The position numbers and the translations under genes were made by a program. From Batkoa obscura (Eukaryota > Entomophthoromycota > Entomophthoromycetes > Entomophthorales > Batkoaceae), in the NCBI GenBank assembly GCA_030770535.1, contig JASVEC010000152.1, positions 1-40,206 on the forward strand: a DNA stretch of 40,206 nucleotides. Reading direction: 5' to 3'. This document shows, piece after piece, positions 1 to 12,155 of the stretch (position 1 is its first letter; the number at the start of each line of letters is the position of its first letter). The notes under the pieces were generated by a model. The model did not search any database. It was given only the letters and a program-made list of their open reading frames with translations, and had not been told where the DNA came from.

Positions 1-322
1 AACTTAAATTTATTCTTTATTATAGTCTTTATCATTTACAATCATTTATGTAAAAAATATCATGATGCAGTAACAATTTGGTATGTTAATACTATACTAT
101 CATAATATAAATTAGATTAATACATTGAAAAACTAATTTATAAGGTCAAAAGTTAAAAAATATTCCAGTTTGAACCAATAATAAGCTACCATTTAATCAA
201 ATCTCATAGCACCAATAAAACATCATAAATCTTCGGATTCAGTCTATAAGTTCTAAATACACTACATCATACAATTTTTTATATTATTCACCAAATAATA
301 ACCAGATACAACCAAATTCAAA
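1..322. other. AT-rich upstream region of COPB1
   Basis: No open frame, RNA gene or repeat is recognisable. It presumably holds the 5' UTR and promoter of the coatomer gene starting at 323; no specific promoter motif can be supported. Confidence 0.5.
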
Positions 323-3300
323 ATGAGCCACGAACCAGTATATACTATACTAAGTTCTATGGAAGAAGGGAATGAACCTAGCCATAATGAACTTAAAAAG
401 AGTTTAGAAAAAGGACGTGATAGTGAAAAGATATCCAGTTTAAAGTCAATTATCAATCTCATTCTAAATGGAGATAATTGTGAGGATCTCTTAATGCATA
501 TTATCCGCTTTGTTATGCCTACTAAAAACAAAGTATTAAAAAAAATATTACATTTTTACTGGGAAGTATGCCCAAAGTTTGATAATGAAGGTAAGTTAAA
601 ACAAGAAATGATCTTAGTATGTAATGCCATTCGTAACGATTTACAACATCCCAACGAATTCATTCGTGGAGCAACATTACGCTTTTTAAGTAAATTACAA
701 CAAGTGGAATTATTAGAACCATTGATACCCTCTTGTAGAGCATGTTTAGAACATCGTTTATCTTATGTTAGAAAAAATGCCATTAATGCCATTCATTCCA
801 TTTATAAAATTCATCCCAATTTATTACCTGATGCTCCAGAATTATTACAATCTTTCCTTATAGCCGAACCTGATGCTACTTGTAAACGTAATGCTTTTAT
901 TATGTTAAGTAACACTGCTCCTCAATTAGCTACCCAATTCATTAAGCAAAATTATGAACAAATTATCTCATTTGATGAGTTACTTCAATTAGCTATCTTA
1001 GAGCATATTCGTAAAGATGCCATTGATAATGTAGGTGAAAAAGTAAGTTGTAATTTTGCTTTTATGAAAGGTCAGTTTGATTGGTTTTATTTTTTAGGCT
1101 AGATATATTCAAACTGTTGTTGAATTATTGAGTGCTACCTCACCTTCCGTTAAGTATGAAGCTGCTACATCTCTTCCTTTATTATCATCTAACACTGTAG
1201 CTATTAAAGGTAATACTCACCATTTAGTTAATTTCAACCAACAATTAATAATTAAATTTAATAGCTTCTGGTGCTTGCTTCTTAGAGTTAGGCCTAAAAG
1301 AATCTGATAACAATGTTAAATTAATTGTATTAGATCGTTTTGAATCTTTATCTAAAAAGAATTTTGGATTATTTTCTGAATTAGCTATGGATTTATTAAG
1401 AATTGTAACTTCCAGCCCAGATATTGATGTACGTTCTAAAGTATTAATGATCGCTAATTCATTGATTAATAAACGTAATGTGGATGAGATTATTCATTTT
1501 TTACAAAAAGAATTGTCACGTACCCATGATCAACAATATGAAAAGGTAGCATTAACTATGTTATTGTCGAGAGATCAAAATTGATGTTTTTTATCTTTTA
1601 TTTTCTAGAATAGTGAATATCGTGAATTATTGATTAAATCAATTCATACTTGTGCTATCCAATTTCCTGAAGTGGCTTCTAAAGTCATTAACGTTCTAAT
1701 CGAATTTTTATCAGAAAACAATAATAATGCTGCTGTTGATGTTATTTCTTTTATTAGGTAATTATACATATTATCATATACTCAACGTATTTTCTAGTAT
1801 TAATTAATTTAAATAGAGAAGTAGCAGAAAGATTCCCTGAACTAAGAGCAAATATTTTACCCAATTTATTAGCTTCCTTTTTAGATATTAAAACTTCAAG
1901 AGCTTTACGTGGTGCTCTTTGGGTTATTGGTGAATATTCTACTGAAAGGGAAGGTAATTTCAATAATGGAATTTGTAAAATAAAATTGTATATTAAGTTT
2001 TTTATTCAAAGTAATTGAATCTGCATGGCAAAAAATTCGTGAGAGTTTAGGCGAAATTCCAATTATTTCTTCAGAACAGGTAAATAATAAAATTAAAATA
2101 GTATTTTATTAAGTAATTCCACTTAGTTAAAACTTGAAAAGTTACAAGATCAAAGTAGTAATGAACCTGAGACCGCTCAAACTTATCAGTCATCATCTAG
2201 ACGTGTCAATGCTGATGGTACTTATGCTACAGAAAGTACATTTACGTCAAATAGTAACAACTTAGAAGCTTTAAAATCAGCACCAAGACCACCTATTCGT
2301 AGTTTATTGATACGTGGGGATTATTTTGTAGCATCTGTATTATCTTCTACACTTACCAAATTAGTATTGAGAATGAAAGAATTATCTATTGATAGTCAAC
2401 AATTAAATTCATATCATGCGGAGGCTATGTTAATTATGACTAGTATATTAAGACTTGGACAATCCCAATTTACTATCTCACCAATTGATAATGATAATTA
2501 TGATCGTGTATTAGAAAACTTAAAAATGTTAAGTGGCTTTAATAGTTACCCAGAATTACAACTGGCTTATTCTGAAGATAGTCAAAAAGCATACAAAAAC
2601 TTGTTAAATTTACAAAAAGAAAAAGTTAGTGAAAATAAAGATCAACAAAAGAAAAAGAATAAAATCGAAGTAGATGATAAAGTGACTTTTCGATTTTTTG
2701 AAAACAAGAATTCATTAAATAATAATAATGAATATGAATTGGATTTAACTAAAGCTACAGGTGAATTAGAGGCTAAAGAAAGTTACGTAACTAAATTAGA
2801 TCGTATAATTTCACTATCTGGATTTTCAGATGCTATTTATTGTGAAGCTGTAATTGAAGTTCATCAATTTGATATATTATTAGATATATTAATGGTAAAT
2901 ATGACGGATGAAACATTACAAAATGTTAGTCTAGAATTTGCTACTTTAGGTGATTTAAAATTAGTTGAAAAACCAACCAGTACAACATTAGCAGCAAATC
3001 AATTTTATAATACTCGAGCTTCAATTAAAGTAGCATCTACCGAAACTGGAGTTATATTTGGAAACTTAAATTACGATTTACCAAAATCTAGTAATGAAGG
3101 AAGTAGTAGTATATTATTAAATGATTTACATATTGATATTATGGATTATATTTATTCATCAGAATGTAATTTACATCAATTTAGATCTATGTGGACAGAA
3201 TTTGAGTGGGAAAACAAAGTGAATTTAAATCATACTGTATCTGATGATTTAAAATCTTTCTTAAGTTTAATTTGCCAAGCTACCAATATGAAACCTTTAT

Positions 3301-3587
3301 CCAATATTAAAGATTTAGAAGAAGAAGATTGTTACTTTTTATCCACCAATTTATATGCTAAAACTATTTTTGGAGAAGATGCATTGGCTAATTTATCCGT
3401 GGAAAGAAAGGAAAATTCGATTCAAGGTCATATTCGTATTCGTTCTAAAGCTCAAGGGTTGGCTTTAGCTTTAGGTAATTTTTTTTATTCTAATTGTTTA
3501 TTGTGTTTATTAATTTTTTAATTTTTAATTTCAACAGGCGATAAAGTTTCTTTAGGTAATTTATTAGCTTTATTATATTTATTATAA
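323..3587 (+). CDS. SEC26 (COPB1): Coatomer subunit beta (beta-COP), 8 exons
   Basis: Beta-COP is a core subunit of the COPI coat that buds Golgi-to-ER vesicles. Splicing by eye gives exons 323-1042, 1098-1209, 1265-1545, 1609-1757, 1817-1953, 2012-2079, 2127-3474 and 3538-3587. All phases agree, giving 954 aa, the usual length for the family (about 950-975). The first half is an alpha-solenoid of HEAT-like repeats (for example SYVRKNAINAIHSIYKIHP near residue 150, and SPSVKYEAATSLPLLSSN in exon 2). The second half carries the linker and appendage, with the conserved stretch RSLLIRGDYFVASVLSSTL near residue 545. The C-terminal exon supplies ALGDKVSL, matching the family's end. Introns 1-6 are 46-63 bp with GTA donors. 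It is convergent with the WD40 gene that ends at 3804. The exon 3/4 junction is the least certain, because reading on past 1545 stays open for a few codons. Confidence 0.95.
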
Positions 3588-3803
3588 AGTCATTAATATA
3601 TTTATTACTATAGCTATTAAATCCAAAATAAAAAATTAAATCCAGTTTCTATCTAAACACGCGTTTGTCGGTTATTTCTTTTCAATCAAATAAAAGAAAG
3701 AAGTCAATATATTATATTTATTATTTATTTTATTTAAATTTATTATTAACAATAAACAAAAATTAATAATCTCTTACGATTAACTCATTTCAATAAAAAA
3801 AGA

Positions 3804-5680
3804 TTAATAACCCCATACGACCAAATCATTTGAATCCGAGCATACAACCAATGAATCATTTAATGTATTATAAGCCGCATCATATACTGTCCCATTTAAA
3901 TTAGGTACATTTAATTCATTAACAATATTACCATTAAATCGATCCCAAATAAAATAATTGGAATTTTCAGAGCCTGAAGCAATAAATTGATTTCCAATAA
4001 ATCGTGCTTTAATAAAATGTTTCGATGTATTTTGATGACCTTTGAATTTTATTTTGGGTTTGTTTAACATCCTCATATCCCATAAACGATGATTGTTATC
4101 TTTACTACTCGTGAGAAGGTATAAGCCACTATTGTCACTTTGCACTGAAGTCAATTCACCTAAATGATGACCAAGAGTTTTAATATTCAAACCGCTACTG
4201 ATATCATATAATTTAACACTACAATCTTTGGAACTATAAGATAAAAAGTAAATACATTATATTATCCAATAGTAATAAAAATAAATAAGCTTACCCACTA
4301 ATTAATAGATTCCCATTTGGATTAAAAGTAATTGATGTAACAGCTAATTGATGTCCATTAAATTGCTTAATAGATGAATTTTCTCTGTTAATATCAAATA
4401 GTTGAATTTTTTTATCATAACCTGCTGAAGCTAAATGATACTTTTTATTAGGATGGAATTTCACTGTGTAAACATCATGACTATGCATTGAGTATGTTTT
4501 AATACAACTCATACTATTATAATTCGAATGGGTATTTAATTTCAAATCATAAATATTATGATTATTAGCATATTCTTGAGAGTTCGTTGCTGTTATATTG
4601 TTTATCTTATTGTTGACATTGATATCTCCATTATTCTCCAATAAGTTTTCATTAAAACACCACAATTTAACTGTTTTATCTGCAGATGCAGAAGCTAATA
4701 GATGTCCTTCATTATTATTACTTAATTCCCAAATTCTAGCTTGATGACCTTCTAAATAAGCAGTAGGATGTATTACTTCATTGTCATTATTTAAGTTCCA
4801 AATTAGTATCTTAGTATCTGAACCAGCTGAAGCAACCAAGTTAGTATTATTAAAATTACAAATACTTTTAACATTTTTATGATGACCCTTTAATATGTGT
4901 TTGATTTTATTAGGTATTGGTATAGGTTCATAATCCATAAATAAAGAATCAATTTGATTGTTTTGTGACTTATTTTTTAAATGTTCATATTTATTAACTT
5001 GGTAATGAACGGCCTGATTTAATAAAGTTAATAATCGATTCGGTGGTAAAGTCGGTAATAACTGACTTTCATTTTTTTCAAAATGTTCTAAATTTAATAA
5101 ATTATTGATAGATAAACATAAATTTTCTCTTTCTTTACTAATACCTAACCAAGATTTAAAATTTAAGTGTTCTTGAACTGAATTACAAGTTAGCAGATAA
5201 CATAAATCTTTAAATTCTTGTTGATTAATAACATGTTGTGTTTCCAATGGTTTTAATCTCTTATTTAGTAAGTTAAACGCTTTTTGAGTTTCATGTAATT
5301 CAATTAATTCCAAGTATTGTTGTTTATAAATTTGGTAATGTAAACTTTTATTTATAATACTTAACTTCAAAACTGGTTTTTGTAATAATTTTTCAACTTC
5401 TAACCATTCCCCATCAACAATTAATCCTTTCATTCGCTCAATATCAACTTGTTTAATTTCCTTTTCTTTCAAATAACTTGACGCTTCGTCCGCTAATACT
5501 AATTTACTATTTTGAAACCCTAAATCATCCAAATATTGTAAAATTAATTGGATTATCTCCACTTGTTTTTCTCCATCTCTAATATCTATCAAGCTGCTTG
5601 GATCTATTATAAAGTCGGATATTATTATTTATATTTTATTATCATCTGTATTATTTACTCTCATTGTGTTCTAAACTCAT
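3804..5680 (-). CDS. LisH-CTLH-WD40 repeat protein, 3 exons
   Basis: Proposed exons on the minus strand are 5680-5659, 5603-4295 and 4233-3804, giving 586 aa. The long open frame has no ATG near its start (its first usable codon, at 5592, is TTG). A 22-nt first exon (MSLEHNE) joined through a 55-bp GT..AG intron supplies an ATG in phase. The protein has a LisH-like segment (about residues 20-52), a CTLH-like helical region (about 55-115) and LPPNRLLTLLNQAV near 190. At least six WD40 repeats follow, from about 240 to the end (for example SAGSDTKILIWNL, SASADKTVKLW). This layout is shared by WDR26/Gid7 (GID/CTLH ubiquitin ligase) and SMU1 (splicing). The LPPxRLxTLLxQAV motif leans towards the WDR26 side, but I cannot assign orthology. 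The tail-to-tail neighbour is COPB1, 216 bp away. Confidence 0.85.
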
Positions 5681-6056
5681 GTTTTTTTAACAAAAGTTGG
5701 GTGACTACAATTACACTAACTTTCAATCAATCTTTCTATTAGTTAATTACTTAGTGGTTTCATATCTACCAATTAAATAAAGTTAAAAATCATACTAATA
5801 TTCAAATATTAATTTCTCTTAAAAATTTATTATTATTGAATTATAGAATTATTATTAGTTAAAAGAGTAAGTTAAATTAAGCTTTATATCTATTTTCGAT
5901 ATCTTTAAAGTCAATGGAATCTCAATAACATATTTCACCACTTATCAAGTTGAAATAATTTGTTACAAGATCCCTACAATTTTTGTTTATCATCTATTAA
6001 AAGAATGAATTTCATTTACAACTATCTATCTAGCAAATCCAAAGCCTTGTTCATAC
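5681..6056. other. Intergenic region between the WD40 and Rax1-like genes
   Basis: This holds the presumed promoter of the WD40 gene (minus strand) and the 3' flank of the Rax1-like gene. It is AT-rich with no further gene or repeat visible. Confidence 0.4.
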
Positions 6057-7095
6057 TTATTTCACGGATCTCATAAGATGGTTACCGGGTACTAAAACAA
6101 AGATAAGTGATAAAACCATTGTGAGACCAAAGGAAATCAATAGATGAATCACTCCTTTTTTGAAATGAGCTTTTTTAATATTAATATCTTCAATACGTTC
6201 TATTACAAAAAAAGCAATCTCTCTAAATTATAAAATCAATTTTTTTGTTAATTCTACTTATAATCCAAATTTACCTTTTACCCATTATACCAAGTATTGG
6301 AAAAAAATTAAAATAGGTTGAAAAGAGAAAGATTAAACCAATTAATACAAAAGGTATTAATACTAATCTTAAAGCGCTGGGTCTTAAATCCAAGAATATC
6401 AAAGTGAGTGCAAAAGTAAAACCAAATAATAATAACAATAATCCCACTAATAGACATAATTTTGAACTTGATGTAGTTAAATTTGAATTAAAACAAAAAT
6501 CAATAAATCTAGTATAAAAATTGCCATTTAACTTGTTGAAAGCGAATTGTTTACTTAAAGAAAATATTTTTGTCCATGGTATATCGTTAGAATTTAAGCT
6601 TTCTTTTGCTGTTAAAAAAAATTGTTTTGGTACACCAATACTTCGATTACTATCTGGATTTAAAAAATCAAAGATAATTTCCTCACTTTTTTGTTTTAAA
6701 TTTAATACTGTTTCTTGTTGCTCCATCGACATACCAGAAGTTATTATTAATGGTCGATTACTGAAAGGTACTGTTGCATTAATTAATTGACTTTCATCTA
6801 AAGTAGCTGGTGGATAGCTTTGTTCCATATTAATACATTGAGTTTCAAAATCAAGAACTGCTTGATAAAAAATTAATAACAATGTACCATAATCACTTCT
6901 CTCTTGTATAAAAGTAATAAAATTTTGCTTTGTTAATGGTGGATAAGCTTTATCTGAAAATAATTGCTCTAAAGTTGGTAATCCCGATTTTAAATTATGA
7001 TTTTTGATTCCTTCCCAATTTAATAATACTTCGTTAGGTATCCTTTTGTCTTCTGAAGCTCCACCTTCAAGCTCATATTGCCCTTGTTCTACCAT
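6057..7095 (-). CDS. RAX1: Rax1-like RGS-domain membrane protein, 2 exons
   Basis: Exons are 7095-6275 and 6222-6057, with a 52-bp intron; the protein is 328 aa. Without the second exon the frame would stop at GKR within the membrane region. Splicing adds REIAFFVIER and a last membrane helix followed by VPGNHLM, typical of the family's C-terminus. The N-terminal half resembles an RGS fold (GLPTLEQLFSDKAYPPLTKQ near 39-58; DYGTLLLIFYQAVLDFE near 68-84). Hydrophobic helices lie at about 213-235, 243-268 and 299-320. In budding yeast Rax1 works with Rax2 as a cortical landmark for bipolar bud-site selection; in other fungi related proteins are RGS-type membrane proteins linked to polarity or G-protein signalling. 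The assignment rests on domain order plus the C-terminal motif, and the role here is inferred. Confidence 0.75.
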
Positions 7096-7748
7096 AGCAA
7101 ATTACTGTAACTATTGAATAATTTTTTATAAAAATAGGTGAATTTGAATTCTGCAGTGTTTATGCTATCAATTAAAACGTTGTAACTGTTGCCACTATTT
7201 AAGATATTTAGTAATTATCATAATTTAAATCTAGTTCATTTCATTGGTTATTAAAAAGTTGGTACGAGAAGTCAAAATTCCATTGATTGGTTCAAATATT
7301 CATCTTTTTAATTAATTTGGTTGAATTTTGGACTTTAAACTTTAAACTATTGTTTAGGCTTATTGGTTTAGTTAAAAGTGTAGGTTGGATAAGATGAATT
7401 AATTGAATATGGATGAATTTCAATGAATATTTAATTTATGGAGTAAATGTTTAATTTATAAACATGGGGAAGTCTTTTAAAGTTTTGTTTGATTGTTCAT
7501 TTTTATATAATGAAAATATCGGAAAATTTGTTAGCTAAATTCTCTAATAAAAAACGTGTCTATAAGGGGAATTTTTTTTATTGATTTCTATTTAGAAACT
7601 TAAAAAATATTTTGCAATATTTTGCTCAATATTCACTAATGTTTTTGATTCTTTTAAATTATTTTATGAAAGTATTTTAATAAGTAAATGTATACAGTTT
7701 TTTAGATACTTGATAAAAAAATGCAACAGCTAACTTAAGTAGTATACA
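7096..7748. other. AT-rich intergenic region, nothing recognised
   Basis: This stretch lies upstream of the Rax1-like gene and before a decayed transposon copy. No coding frame or repeat is supported. Confidence 0.4.
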
Positions 7749-8166
7749 GAGGTGTTGTAATTAGTTTCATTTCTTTATTCAATTTTTAAACATTTTGTAT
7801 TTTAAAATATCTTGAAATTTTATAAAAATAAATTCTTTATTAAAAGGCAAAAATATTCGACGCTATTTTAAATTATTTTAAAATAATTTATATTGTAAGT
7901 TAACAGAATTTTTATTAAATTTAACAAAAATAGCCAGACTAACAAGAAATTTACTATTATAGCTTATATATTCATATTAATCAAAGTTACATGTAAATAA
8001 ACACGTTTTTTTATAAAACTTCATTAAGAAATATTTATTATTAACTGCTTTATAGCCAACATTTTAAACTTGCTATTAGATAAATAAGTTATTTTAATAT
8101 TATAGTTATATTGTTAGTATATTAATAAGTTAATAAATAGCTGTATATAAGAGAGTGGTTAGTTTC

Positions 8167-8629
8167 TGTGAAATCTGGTACTTAGTGATTGGAGTCAAAA
8201 ACAGTTATTGCCCAGTCGACTACACTGTAAGTCGAAAGGTCTTAGTTTATATGACTAAGATAGACTTGAATTGTGGAGAATAGCACGTAATAGGCTACAG
8301 ACTATGTAAGACAAATAGAATAGAGAACACTACTGTAGAACTTATGTAAAATACTATTAAGAAAACTTAGTGGCTTTATTAAGTGTACGAGATATCAGGG
8401 AATAACTCGGTTAAAAAATCTCGAATTACTATGTTCTAAGATCTCTTTTATACTCTGACTAGTATGGATATCAAAATGAGGGATAATATTTTTTGGAATG
8501 AAGCTAGAAATTCTTACAACAAATCAAAATAAGAGCATGGGATTGATTGCCTCTAAACTCGAGAACACAACAATTTGAGTGATTGTTGTATTATAATTAA
8601 CCATGGAACTGACAAAGTGATATTTCACA
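8167..8629 (+). mobile_element. LTR-like element (candidate solo LTR), copy 1
   Basis: This is a 463-bp unit beginning TGTGAAAT and ending ATTTCACA, so it has the TG..CA form with short inverted ends. It is flanked by nearly matching 4-bp repeats (TTTC/CTTC). The homologous uninterrupted sequence at 23876-23885 (GGTCAG-CCCC-AAAACT) serves as the empty site, so insertion into the older transposon copy can be read directly. A second copy lies inverted at 20377-20841. No internal retrotransposon region is attached, so a solo LTR fossil is the simplest reading. A non-autonomous inverted-repeat element remains possible. Orientation is arbitrary. Confidence 0.6.
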
Positions 8630-8781
8630 CTTCAAAACTATAATTAATTATTTTTATATAATATAAGTAATATATGATAGTTTTTACTTGCTATAAATAC
8701 TTGCTTTTCAACTGTTTATTAACTTAGTTATTAATGATTTAAATAGCATTAGTGTTTAATAAATTATTTACTTAGCAAAGC

Positions 8782-8878
8782 GAGATGTTTTTTAGTTTCA
8801 TCACTTTTTCCATCTTTTAAGCGCTATTGTATAGAAGGTTTATTAGTCAAATTCTTAAACACAAAAATACATTGGCAT
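8782..8878 (+). mobile_element. MITE copy 1 (degraded)
   Basis: It matches the roughly 100-bp MITE consensus along its length (GTTTCATCACTTTTTCCATC, TTAAGCGCTATT, ATTCTTAAACACAAAAATACAT). Both GGGG/CCCC ends have decayed, so target duplications cannot be read. Confidence 0.65.
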
Positions 8879-8989
8879 ATAATAACTACTTTTAAGCTTT
8901 TCAAGCTCCTTGATTGTTTTTCAATTGTGCCTTTTTTAACTATAGAAGGAAGCAACTTTTACAAAAATTAGTAGTTAAAATGGACACCC

Positions 8990-9348
8990 TACTACTCTTG
9001 ATCAACACTGATCAAGCAGTGTAGAAGTATTTAGAGAAATACCTTTTTGAAGAATACATTGTATTGTTTCTATACAAAGGATACTAAATATTCTGTATTA
9101 AGATTAGTCATTCAATGCATAAATTGAGCTGTATAGGCATTACCAGAGATGATGAAATGCAACATTTAAGAGTCGACCATAATGAAAATATTTAGCTGTT
9201 ATTAAGCACTAATTTAAGCTATAATATAGATTATTAAGGTTATGCGTTCAATCATGATACAATTTTCATACATATAAAAACTGTCAATTAGCAAATAATG
9301 TAATCTGATAACAAAAATACTAAAATACAACCAGATATAACTAATTTA
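8990..9348. other. Intergenic region, nothing recognised
   Basis: AT-rich 3' flank of F-box family member A; no gene or repeat is supported. Confidence 0.35.
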
Positions 9349-10796
9349 TTATAATTTAATCCAAAGTAACAATGGAATGTATTTTAATAACTCATCAATG
9401 GCATCTTTATCGTAAGTGTCAAAAGACTTAATAAGCAATAAAGGAGTAAATTTGATATATTTATAATCTAACACTTCAATTTGCTCTAATAAAAAATTTG
9501 TGCCTTTAACTACTTCAAGATTTGGGAATAGAGATATAAGATAAAGAAACTCTTCAATTGTAACATAATAGTCACGGATATGAATCTGCTTTATAAATTT
9601 ACACTTGATTAAATCATAGCCGTTTTTATAAAAGTTATCCTTACTAAATGCGGCGTAGTCAAATATTCCACTATAAATATGTAAATTAGAAAAGTAAATG
9701 TTTGAATATTTGGTAGTAAAGAAATTGAGCTTAATAACCCTTTTGATATGTATTTAAAGTAGACTTCTTTCAATGTTGATAATTTCAAAAAATCATAAGT
9801 GATCGCTTTTTCTGGGTTAAAGCAGCCTAAAGCAATGATATTGCTACTCTTAAATGATTTCAAACAATCACAATAGTTATCGACTATATTTAAGTTAAAA
9901 GTAGAATAATCAACTAATTTTACGCTCTTTAGCTGTCTTAAATCTCGAAAGTAATCAATACTAAAACGAAACATATTATTAACAATTTCTAATTCTAAAT
10001 TGGAATTGAATTCAGGTATATGGTTAGTATCATATAAGGGGCTAATAGAGCCAAAAACATGCAATTTTAATGCTATTAATTTATTGAACTCTGCTTTAAT
10101 TATATCTAGCCCATCGAGTATTAAGATACCCTTTATGTCCAGTGTAAGTAGCTTTAATTTATCTGGATTTAAATGTTTAATAATTGTTTCGATTGATCTG
10201 ATAAATCCAGTATATTCAAATATTTCAAGTTGACTTAAATATTCACCAAATAAATTTAATGGCTTTCCATTCTTGTTAGTATCTATACTTATCTTTTTTA
10301 ATTTTGGCATCTTAGCATTTAATTTGAGATTATCATTATGTTTGCTATTACGATCACTAATGTCATCACCATTGTTACCTATGTCATCAGCAGTATTGTT
10401 GCTATCATTGTTGCTGCTACCAATATTATCATTATAGCTAATAGCACCGCTATTACTATTATCTCTGTCATCCTCGCTATTGTAATCAGGTCTATCTAAA
10501 TAATGTATAGACTTTATATTCGAACAATAATTTAAATATTCAATATTTTCGCTTTTTATGTTTATATGCTTCATCAATTCTCCATTCTCCATAATGAATT
10601 TCTCTTGATAGCTCCAATATTTACTACAGCCCCTTTGATTATATAATGAGTAAGTTGAGTTATACCTGATTACTCTACTTACTATACTAAATAAATCTTT
10701 GCTTAAGAAGCACAGCTCAATCGCTTCTTCTGGGTGTAACAACTTAAATATATCTTCTAGCAATAAATCAGTCAATTGTTCGAATTTAAATGTCAT
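9349..10796 (-). pseudogene. F-box/RNI-like family member A (one frameshift)
   Basis: The frame opens with MTFKFEQLTDLLLEDIFKLL, an F-box-like helix pair, followed by a leucine-rich region (for example NSNLELEIVNNM, SSNIIALGCFNPEKAI, STLKEVYFKYI). Related fungal proteins pair an F-box (SCF ubiquitin-ligase adaptor) with leucine-rich repeats; substrates are unknown. The main frame runs to 9609. Sibling E reads NIQTIHFSNL where this copy turns to NIQTFTFLIY, so one base appears lost near 9700. Beyond it the original frame continues cleanly to a TAA at 9349-9351 (IEEFLYLISLFPNLEVVKGT.., ending LLLWIKL). Restoring it gives about 482 residues. Because everything else is intact, the shift is either recent or a sequencing error. 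An Asn/Asp/Ser-rich insert covers about residues 104-153. Confidence 0.75.
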
Positions 10797-11083
10797 TTGT
10801 GAAATTAAATATAAATTAAAAAAGAACTAAAGTTCGGTTTTTAATTCAATTTAAAGTCGAATTAAATTGATGTCAACCAGAACACTACTGCGTAATTAGA
10901 ATATCATTAAAAATAAATCCGAAAACTGTTTTCAAATAATCATAATTATTACTAAAGAAACTGTATGTTATTGATAATAATAAATAAATGAACTTTCCTT
11001 ATAATCAGTGTTTCATTCTTTTACTTAACTTATTAGCTTCTAAGATACACATTTAACACATATTGCTATATAAATTATGGAAG

Positions 11084-12155
11084 TCAGGAGATAGACAAGG
11101 GAACCAATTTTACACAGTTTAATAATGAAATGTACTCCAGTAAAATATCAAGCATGGTCTCATGATTATACCAATAAGGTTCGATAAGTGACAAAGGAGT
11201 AGTAACCCTAAAGTTGAATTCTACATTTTGGTATGTTATAAAATCTTTGACTTTAATTATTCCAAGGTTTAGAAAAAGAGATATGAAGTAAAGAAATTTT
11301 AAATTATTGCTTAAAAATTATAAAGTTGAAGTTTTTTTCATAGCTTTAAATTTAATGAACTTATATTCTATATGAAAAATACTATGGACAAACTCAAAAC
11401 CATCAGTTGGTTCATAAAAATGTAGGTTGGCAAAATGGATCATTTCAATATTTGCAAATAAGCAGATATAATCTAATGCCTTCCTGGATAAATATACTGT
11501 ATAAATTTCTTTCAAGTCACTAATTTAAAAAATCAAAACTCAACATGTAATGTGGATCTAAATAACCTAAAGTTATAAAGCTGCTATTTTCAACTAATTT
11601 TATGTTATCATGATTGTTGTCGTTTATTTCAAAATCAACACCACTCACTAATTTGATACTTTTTATTTGCTTCAAGTCCCTAAAATAATTTATATTACAT
11701 TATAACTAACGCTTTTAATTTCTAACTCTAAATCCGAATTAAAGTTTATACCTGGACTAACTTCAAAAGTAGACCTACACTCAAAGCGATCAGAAGCTAA
11801 TTTTAATAATTCTAACTCCTTAAAGTTTATTTTGATTATGTTTAATCCATATAATGATATGGGGTGTTTTTTTTGACTCCATCACTTTTTCCATCTTTTA
11901 GGCGTTATTTGAATGGAAAATTTGTTAGTAAAATTCTGAACACAAAAATATATCCCCATATATTAGAACTTACATTTGATATAAGTGACTTTAATTTTTA
12001 TGGATTTGAATAATCAATAACATCGTTAGTTGGTATCATCTCCCCATGACGTTCGAACATTTCAAGATAATTTAAATATTCCCTAAATAAGTTAAATGCT
12101 TGATTATAATGGTTATAATTTGTCATTTTTATATTTAATTGAAATTCCATAATCA
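11084..12155 (-). pseudogene. F-box/RNI-like family member B (5'-truncated, MITE-interrupted)
   Basis: Minus-strand translation recovers family segments in order: NLFREYLNYLEMFE, SLYGLNIIKINFKELELLKL, NFNSDLELEI, RDLKQIKSIKLV, then FLYFISLFLNLGIIKVKDF and LLEYISLLNCVKL. These parallel member A. The F-box N-terminus is missing and several stops and frame changes are present. A MITE (11861-11957) splits it. No functional product is expected. Confidence 0.75.
11861..11957 (+). mobile_element. MITE copy 2, inside family member B
   Basis: A 97-bp element beginning GGGGTG and ending TATCCCC, flanked by perfect ATAT 4-bp duplications (11857-11860, 11958-11961). Removing the element plus one ATAT restores the length expected from alignment to member A. 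Confidence 0.85.

Larger units (their letters stand above)
7749..8989 (+). mobile_element. Decayed, internally deleted copy of the 23.5-26.0 kb DNA transposon, with nested insertions
   Basis: The left end (about 7749-7835: AATTAGTTTCATT.., then ATTTTGTATTTTAAAA) matches the left inverted-repeat and subterminal DNA of the complete transposon at 23532. A second block, 8013-8166 plus 8630-8770, matches 23727-24030 almost base for base at many positions (for example TATTAACTTAG followed by TATTAAT). Most of the transposase gene is absent. Two later insertions sit inside: an LTR-like element (8167-8629) and a degraded MITE (8782-8878). The right end near 8989 (GGACACCCTA, compared with GGACAGCCCC in the full copy) is tentative. 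Confidence 0.6.

Noticed and set aside
262-531. 89-codon minus-strand frame opposite the COPB1 start
   Set aside because: Antisense to the conserved first exon of beta-COP.
5548-5742. 64-codon plus-strand frame over the WD40 gene start
   Set aside because: It overlaps exons 1 and 2 of the minus-strand gene and has low-complexity Tyr/Ile content typical of AT-rich noise.
6521-6790. 89-codon plus-strand frame opposite the Rax1-like gene
   Set aside because: Antisense shadow; the minus strand has the recognisable domains.
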